NCBI GenBank assembly: GCA_964555675.1
Contig: CAZKTU010000112.1
Coordinates: forward strand, 1-19,747
Direction: 5' to 3'
DNA from: CAIWXH01 sp964555675
Lineage (GTDB): Bacteria; Chloroflexota; Chloroflexia; Chloroflexales; Chloroflexaceae
DNA length: 19,747 nt
Every line of letters starts with the position of its first letter. The first letter of the stretch is position 1. The notes under the pieces were generated by a model. The model had not been told where the DNA came from. It saw only the letters and a list, made by a program, of their open reading frames with translations, and made no database searches. The translations under genes and the position numbers were made by a program. Shown one piece after another: positions 13,546-19,747 of the stretch.

Positions 13546-14757
13546 CTACTGACCGCGGGCCAGGTGCCCCATGGCCTCTAGGGCCTCCGCCAGCCCGGCC
13601 ACGTTCGGGCCGCCGCCCTGGGCCAGCCCGGCGCTGCCGCCACCCTTCCCCCCTAGTGCCGCCAACCCCGCCCGCAAGAGCTCGGCTGCGTTGCGCCCGC
13701 TGTCGGGCGCGCAGGCCACCACCAGCTGGGCCCGCTCGCCGCCCGCGCCGAGGATCGCCACCCCGCCCGGCTGCGCCGCGATGCCCTGGGCCAGGGCCCT
13801 CAGGCGTCCCGCCTCGGCCTCGGGTAGCGTCGCGCAGACCACCCGCGCCGCGCCGGCCTGCTCGCCCTCGCCGTAGCGACGCAGGGCCTCGGCCTCGTCC
13901 AGGGCCGCCCGGGCTAGGGCCAACTCTTTGCTCGCGCTCCGCTGCAGCGCGAGGGCCCGCTCGGCGGCGGCCGGCAACTCGTCGATGCCCACGCTCAAGG
14001 CTGCCGCCGCGCCGCCCGCCGCGGCCTTGAGCCGCCGCAGCTCGGCCAGGGCTCGCCCGCCGCACGCAAACTCGACCCGCGTCCCGCCTCGCTGGCGCGA
14101 CCAGCCCAGCACGGCGATCAGGCCGACGCCGCCCGTCGCCCGCGGGTGCGTGCCGCCGCAGGCCGAGTAGTCGAAGTCGGGCACGCTCACCACGCGCACC
14201 GGCCCCGCCACGCTCGGCGCTTTGCGCAATGGCAGGCTCGCCAGCTCGGCGTCGCTCACGAAGCGCGCCGTGATCGGCCGGTCCTCCCAGACGACCGCGT
14301 TGGCCAGGGCCTCGGCGGCCCGGGCCTGCTCGGCCGTCAGCGCCCCCGTGTCGAGGTCGATTGTCACGCTGGCCTCGCCCAGATGAAACGAGACTGTCGC
14401 CAGGCCCGCCGTGGCCACGAAGGCCGCCGTCAGCAGGTGCTGGCCGCAGTGCTGCTGCATATGGTCGAAGCGCCGCGCCCAGTCGATCTGCCCGACCACG
14501 CGCGCGCCGATCGGCAGCGCCCCCAGCTCGGCCTCGTCGGCCAGGATGTGCCAGACGGTTTCGGCGTCTGCCTGGGCGTCGACCACCGCAAGCCCGTTCA
14601 GCGTGCCCGTGTCGGCGGGCTGCCCCCCGCCCTCAGGGTAGAAGGCGCTGCGATCCAGGGCCACGGCCGCGCGCCCCGCTACGCTCCCGTGCCCCACCAC
14701 CGTCGCCTCGAACTCGCGCAGATACGCGTCGTCATAGTACAGGCGCTCAGTCGCCAT
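13546..14757 (-). CDS. Alanyl-tRNA editing protein, AlaX-L type with DHHA1 tail
   Basis: This free-standing homologue of the AlaRS editing domain deacylates tRNA-Ala mischarged with Ser or Gly. The 403-residue protein has SAFYPEGGGQPADTG (37-51), the zinc-binding HxxxH in HCGQH (103-107), CxxxH in ACGGTH (C200, H204), and FACGGRALAEL (230-240). It closes with a glycine-rich DHHA1/C-Ala segment, GGKGGGSAGLAQGGG (369-383). There are no aminoacylation motifs, so it is not AlaRS. I chose ATG 14757, matching the family start (ATERLYY); an in-frame ATG at 14766 overlaps the truB stop as ATGA and adds three residues. It is the last gene of the infB cluster, so expression is probably tied to translation genes. 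Confidence 0.92.
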   Translation of the reverse strand: MATERLYYDDAYLREFEATVVGHGSVAGRAAVALDRSAFYPEGGGQPADTGTLNGLAVVDAQADAETVWHILADEAELGALPIGARVVGQIDWARRFDHMQQHCGQHLLTAAFVATAGLATVSFHLGEASVTIDLDTGALTAEQARAAEALANAVVWEDRPITARFVSDAELASLPLRKAPSVAGPVRVVSVPDFDYSACGGTHPRATGGVGLIAVLGWSRQRGGTRVEFACGGRALAELRRLKAAAGGAAAALSVGIDELPAAAERALALQRSASKELALARAALDEAEALRRYGEGEQAGAARVVCATLPEAEAGRLRALAQGIAAQPGGVAILGAGGERAQLVVACAPDSGRNAAELLRAGLAALGGKGGGSAGLAQGGGPNVAGLAEALEAMGHLARGQ

Positions 14758-14762
14758 AAGCC

Positions 14763-15632
14763 TCATCCAGCCTGAAAGACCTTCTCCGGGCGCCACTGGG
14801 CCCCCTCGCGCCGCAGCAGGGCGAGCAGGGCGCCCTCGGGCCCGTGGGCGCGGGCGCGCTCGCCCGCCAGCCCCGGCAGCTCGATGGGCAGGCCGTTGGC
14901 GATGCGCCGGGCCGCCTGCTCGTCGAGCTGGGCCACCGGCCAGTCGGCCACGGCGACCTCGGGGCGCAGCAGCGCCGTTGCCAGCAGCCCTGGCTCGGCC
15001 TGCAGGGCGTCGAGGGTGACGGCGCTCTCCAGCCCGAATGGCCCCACGAAGGTGCGCTCGAGGGCTGCCAGGTGCGCGCCGCAGCCCAGGGCGACCCCGA
15101 TGTCGCGGGCCAGGCAGCGGATGTAGGTGCCCTTGCCGCACTCGACCTCGATAATCAGATCGTCGCCCGCGCGCCGCCAGTCGAGCCGGTAGATCACGAC
15201 CGGGCGCGGCGCCAGCTCGATATGCTGGCCCGCCCGGGCCAGCTCGTACAGGCGCTTGCCCTCGTGGTGGAGCGCCGAGTACATCGGCGGCACCTGCATG
15301 ATCGGGCCCCGCAGGGGCGCTATGGCGGCCTCGATCTGCCCATCGGCGAGCTCCGGCACGGCCCGCGTCTCGAGCGGCTCGCCCTCGGCGTCGTCGGTCG
15401 CCGTGGTGACGCCGAGGCGCACCCGCCCCAGGTAGCCTTTGCGGGCCTCGGCCAGGTGCTCGATCAGGCGAGTGGCCCCGCCGATGGCCACCGGCAGCAC
15501 CCCGGTGGCCGCGGGGTCAAGGGTGCCGGCGTGGCCCACCTTCACGCCCCGCCCGACAAGGCGTCGCACCCGCGCGACCACGTCGTGCGAGGTCAGCCCC
15601 GCGGGCTTGTTGATGTTCAGAAAGCCGTGCAT
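14763..15632 (-). CDS. truB: tRNA pseudouridine-55 synthase
   Basis: TruB isomerises U55 to pseudouridine in the T-loop of tRNAs and aids tRNA folding. The 289-residue protein starts GFLNINKPAGLTSHDVV, has the catalytic motif GHAGTLDPAATGVLPV (33-48) with Asp39, then TDDAEGEP, VPPMYSALHHEGKRLYELARAG and VECGKGTYIRCLARDIG, and ends in a small PUA-like region (VFQAG). ATG 15632 was chosen for the family start; GAGGG lies three to four bases before it, closer than ideal. It follows nrnA by 64 bases and overlaps or nearly touches the alanyl-tRNA editing gene. The order infB-rbfA-nrnA-truB is a widespread bacterial arrangement. Confidence 0.96.
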   Translation of the reverse strand: MHGFLNINKPAGLTSHDVVARVRRLVGRGVKVGHAGTLDPAATGVLPVAIGGATRLIEHLAEARKGYLGRVRLGVTTATDDAEGEPLETRAVPELADGQIEAAIAPLRGPIMQVPPMYSALHHEGKRLYELARAGQHIELAPRPVVIYRLDWRRAGDDLIIEVECGKGTYIRCLARDIGVALGCGAHLAALERTFVGPFGLESAVTLDALQAEPGLLATALLRPEVAVADWPVAQLDEQAARRIANGLPIELPGLAGERARAHGPEGALLALLRREGAQWRPEKVFQAG

Positions 15633-15696
15633 GACCCTCGAGAGGTTAGTGCGCAAACAGCCATCCCACCACGCAAGCCCAACCGCGCAGGTTGCA

Positions 15697-16695
15697 TTAG
15701 CTATGCTTCGCCAGCGCCGCCCGCAGCAGCGGCAGCACCGCCGCGTAGGCCGCCTCCAGATCCATGGCCAGGGTCGCCCCTGCGGCCTGCATATGGCCGC
15801 CGCCGCCCCAGGTCTGGGCGATCGCCGCCACATTGATCCCCGGCACCGAGCGCAGACTCAGCTTCACCGTGCCGTCGTAGCGCTCCTTGAAGAGGGCGCA
15901 GATCTGCATGCCCTCGATGCGCTGCAGGCGCGTGATCGTATCGTCCGCCGCTTCGTCGCTGGCCTTGGCCGCCGCCATCTGGGCCCGCGAGACCGTCGCC
16001 CAGACCAGGGGGCCCTCGCGGCGCAGCTCGCTCAGGGCCAGGGCCGTGAGCCGCATGGTGCTCGTCGGCACGCTGAAGTAGACCGCGTCGATCACCTGGC
16101 GCAGGGCGGCCCCCGCCTCGAGCAGCTCGGCCGAGGTGCGCAGGGTCTGCGGTCGCGTGCCGCTGGTCTGGAAGCTCTGGGTGTCGGTGATCGTCCCCAG
16201 CAGCAGGCATGTGGCCGCGGCCGGGCTGACCGGCAGCTCCATGGCCCGCAGCAGCCGGAAGAGCAGGTCGGCGTTCGAGGCCGCTGTGGGGTCGATCAGG
16301 TTGATCGCGCCGCCGCCGCCATTGGTCACGTGGTGGTCGGTGATCATCAGCGGGCCGGCCAGCAGCGTCGCTCCGTGCTCCTCCGAGATCGCGCCGACGC
16401 GCTCGGGGGTGGCGGTGTCGAGCATCCAGATCAGATCTGCCGCCGGCAGTTGCTCGCCGCGTTTGTAGACCGTCAGCCACTCGGCGCCGGGCAAGCCCAG
16501 GCTGTAGCTCGGCGGCGGCGAGGCCAGCAGGCAGATCGGCTCTTTGCCGCTGTCGCGCAGGGCGTGGGCCGCCCCCAGCAGCGAGCCGACCGCGTCGCCG
16601 TCGGGGTTGACGTGGGTGAGGAGCAGGATGCGCTGCGCCTGCTCGATCTGAGCGCGGAAGGCGGCCGCGGCCGCCGCGGGGTCGGTGTAGATCAT
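15697..16695 (-). CDS. nrnA: DHH-family oligoribonuclease / pAp phosphatase
   Basis: NrnA degrades short RNA oligonucleotides and, in many species, dephosphorylates pAp. The 332-residue protein has the four DHH-family motifs: THVNPDGDAVGS (27-38), LDTATPERVG (92-101), the namesake DHH in ITDHHVTN (118-125), and GTITDTQSF (167-175). A C-terminal DHHA1 domain carries GGGGHMQAAG (297-306). Motif spacing and length are normal. ATG 16695 overlaps the upstream methyltransferase stop as ATGA, so translation is probably coupled. It lies in the infB-rbfA-truB cluster, its usual home. Confidence 0.94.
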   Translation of the reverse strand: MIYTDPAAAAAAFRAQIEQAQRILLLTHVNPDGDAVGSLLGAAHALRDSGKEPICLLASPPPSYSLGLPGAEWLTVYKRGEQLPAADLIWMLDTATPERVGAISEEHGATLLAGPLMITDHHVTNGGGGAINLIDPTAASNADLLFRLLRAMELPVSPAAATCLLLGTITDTQSFQTSGTRPQTLRTSAELLEAGAALRQVIDAVYFSVPTSTMRLTALALSELRREGPLVWATVSRAQMAAAKASDEAADDTITRLQRIEGMQICALFKERYDGTVKLSLRSVPGINVAAIAQTWGGGGHMQAAGATLAMDLEAAYAAVLPLLRAALAKHS

Positions 16696-17276
16696 CGCAG
16701 CACCCTATAGACACTATAGCCCGACCGCTTCTTGATCTCTTTCAGCTTGAGCTGGTGGCGCGGGCCGAGCCTGGGGATGAGATGGTTCAGGCCGCTGACC
16801 ACGACGAACCAGTACTCGCCCCCGGGTCGCAGCCGCGCGAGGGGGCCGAGCACGAACTCTTGCTCGATCGCCAGATCGCCGATCTTGGCCGGGATATTCG
16901 AGACAATCAGGTCGAACTCGCCGGGCGGCACCGCCTCGAGGCCGACGCCGCCGAAGACCGTCGCGTTGGTCACGCCGTTCAGGGCGAGGTTGTGGCGGGC
17001 GTAGCGCACGGCCAGCAGGTTCACGTCGGACATGAGCACTTCGGCCGCGGGGAAGCGCCGCGCCAGCGAGATGCCGAGCACCCCGACCCCGCAGCCGAGG
17101 TCGAGGATGCGGGCGGGGGGCTGGGCCGGCTCGATTGTGCGCAGCAGCAGGTCCGAGCCGTCGTCAACCTGGAAGGAGGAGAAGAGGGTATGGCCGACGT
17201 CGAAGGCGAGCTGCTGGCCGCGCAGCGTGTAATCGAGCCGCTTCTTGTAGTAGGCGTCGGGGCCGTCCTGTGTCAC
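16692..17276 (-). CDS. Class I SAM-dependent methyltransferase, RsmC/MTS-like
   Basis: This small cytosolic methyltransferase (194 residues) has a Rossmann fold. FDVGHTLFSSFQVDDGSDLLL precedes the SAM-binding motif ILDLGCGVGVLGI, then the acidic motif II in VLMSDVNLLAVRYARHN and the post-motif IV segment LIVSNIPAK. In RsmC/HemK-type MTS enzymes this last motif is NPPF/Y; here it reads NIPA, so substrate base or atom is uncertain. GTG 17276 was chosen: it lies four bases after the rbfA stop with GGAG 7 bases upstream (in the last rbfA codons). Its place between rbfA and nrnA suggests an rRNA or tRNA target. Confidence 0.88.
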   Translation of the reverse strand: MTQDGPDAYYKKRLDYTLRGQQLAFDVGHTLFSSFQVDDGSDLLLRTIEPAQPPARILDLGCGVGVLGISLARRFPAAEVLMSDVNLLAVRYARHNLALNGVTNATVFGGVGLEAVPPGEFDLIVSNIPAKIGDLAIEQEFVLGPLARLRPGGEYWFVVVSGLNHLIPRLGPRHQLKLKEIKKRSGYSVYRVLR

Positions 17277-17280
17277 CCCG

Positions 17281-17670
17281 CTACTCCTGCTCCTCGTCGT
17301 CGAGCTTCGGCGGGTTGGCCTTGCGCTCCTCCTCGACGTCGCGCAGCACCTCGGAGATCCTGATGCTGTAGTCGAGCGAGGTGTCCTGGACCAGGCGCAG
17401 CTCGGGCACGAAGCGCATGTGGCGCATCTCTTCGGCCACGCGCTTGCGCAAGAAGCCGCGGGCGCGCTGCAGGGCCTCCATGGTCTCGGCGCGCTCGGTC
17501 TCGTCGCCCATGACCGAGATGCGCACCGTGGCCCGCTGGATGTCGGCGCTGACCTCGACGCCGGTGACCGTGGCGAAGCCGACCCGCGGGTCCTTCAGTT
17601 CATTCTGAATGACCTCGCCGAGGACCTGCTGAATGGTATCGGCGACCTGCTGGAGTCGTTGTTTACTCAT
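17281..17670 (-). CDS. rbfA: Ribosome-binding factor A
   Basis: RbfA is a single KH-type domain protein that binds the 30S subunit and assists late 16S rRNA 5'-end maturation and cold adaptation. The 129-residue product has the family layout: a basic N-terminal helix RLQQVADTIQQVLGEVIQNEL, then LKDPRVGFATVTGVEVSADI, a central KH region with FLRKRVAEEMRHMRFVPELRL, and an acidic tail (LDDEEQE). ATG 17670 starts MSKQRLQQ as expected but has no Shine-Dalgarno sequence. A 28-base heptamer repeat abuts it. An in-frame ATG at 17718 would add 16 atypical residues and is less likely. The gene follows infB by 69 bases. Confidence 0.94.
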   Translation of the reverse strand: MSKQRLQQVADTIQQVLGEVIQNELKDPRVGFATVTGVEVSADIQRATVRISVMGDETERAETMEALQRARGFLRKRVAEEMRHMRFVPELRLVQDTSLDYSIRISEVLRDVEEERKANPPKLDDEEQE

Positions 17671-17736
17671 AAGGATGAACGATGGAGGATGAAGGATGAG
17701 CGGCGCTTCAGCCGTCATCCTTCATCCTTCATCCTT
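17671..17736. repeat. Inverted repeat built from tandem heptamers (AAGGATG type) between infB and rbfA
   Basis: The left arm (17671-17698) is four 7-base units: AAGGATG, AACGATG, GAGGATG, AAGGATG. The right arm (17715-17736) is the inverse complement of three perfect units. Over 22 bp (17678-17699 with 17715-17736) 20 match and one mismatch is a G-U pair. CGGC/GCCG inside (17701-17704, 17711-17714) prolongs the stem to a six-base loop. It fills almost all of the infB-rbfA gap and ends exactly at the rbfA ATG. It may act as a processing site, a mobile repeat, or a control on rbfA translation. The design copies that at 91-165 with another heptamer. Confidence 0.85.
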
Positions 17737-17739
17737 GCG

Positions 17740-19747
<2,008 letters not shown>

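Noticed and set aside
15680..15694. Hairpin CAACC/GGTTG three bases after the nrnA stop
   Set aside because: Only five base pairs with no T-run inside an operon; too weak to call a terminator.

Overview
The window is high-GC bacterial chromosome from a draft assembly. Two runs of exactly 100 N (7130-7229 and 12750-12849) are scaffold placeholders. The gene content is housekeeping, and nearly every gene is on the minus strand in tight operons with ATGA overlaps. My best guess for the source is Chloroflexota, class Chloroflexia (Roseiflexus/Kouleothrix-like). This rests on the PurL form with a PurS-like extension, the short AhcY, the TalC-type transaldolase beside a phosphoribulokinase-like kinase, a Gly/Pro-rich IF2 N-terminus and the overall gene style. 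It is inference, not proof.

Layout from left to right. (1) 1-59 is the last codons of a plus-strand histidine kinase. It converges on a minus-strand operon purL > DUF1444 protein > membrane protein > aat (5323 down to 245). The convergence zone holds a heptamer-repeat inverted repeat. (2) 5324-5458 is a divergent promoter region. It drives purL leftward and, rightward, a transaldolase plus a phosphoribulokinase/uridine-kinase-like protein (5459-7052). (3) Around the first gap lie the C-terminus of an unknown minus-strand gene and a 32-residue single-span membrane protein with an excellent ribosome binding site. (4) 13427 down to 7430 is a SAM-cycle operon: mtnA > MetE/UROD-like protein > PfkB kinase > ahcY > metK. 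A well-formed SAM-I (S-box) riboswitch with an intrinsic terminator lies just before mtnA, and an extended -10 promoter lies before the aptamer. (5) 19747 down to 13546 is the translation cluster infB > rbfA > small methyltransferase > nrnA > truB > alanyl-tRNA editing protein. infB runs off the right edge.

How the genes work together. Region 4 covers most of the activated-methyl cycle. MetK makes SAM, AhcY splits SAH into homocysteine and adenosine, the PfkB kinase is a reasonable candidate for adenosine phosphorylation, and MtnA starts recycling of methylthioribose-1-phosphate. All of it appears to be switched off by SAM through one leader RNA. The MetE-like member seems to lack most of the zinc ligands of true methionine synthase, so its role is open. 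Region 5 is the classic initiation-factor, ribosome-maturation and tRNA-modification cluster, with a methyltransferase inserted and a mischarged-tRNA editing enzyme added.

The least explained items are the heptamer-built hairpins at 91-165 and 17671-17736, the MetE-like protein, the altered active-site loop of the PRK-like kinase, the small membrane protein, and a second hairpin at the extreme 5' end of the SAM-riboswitch transcript.
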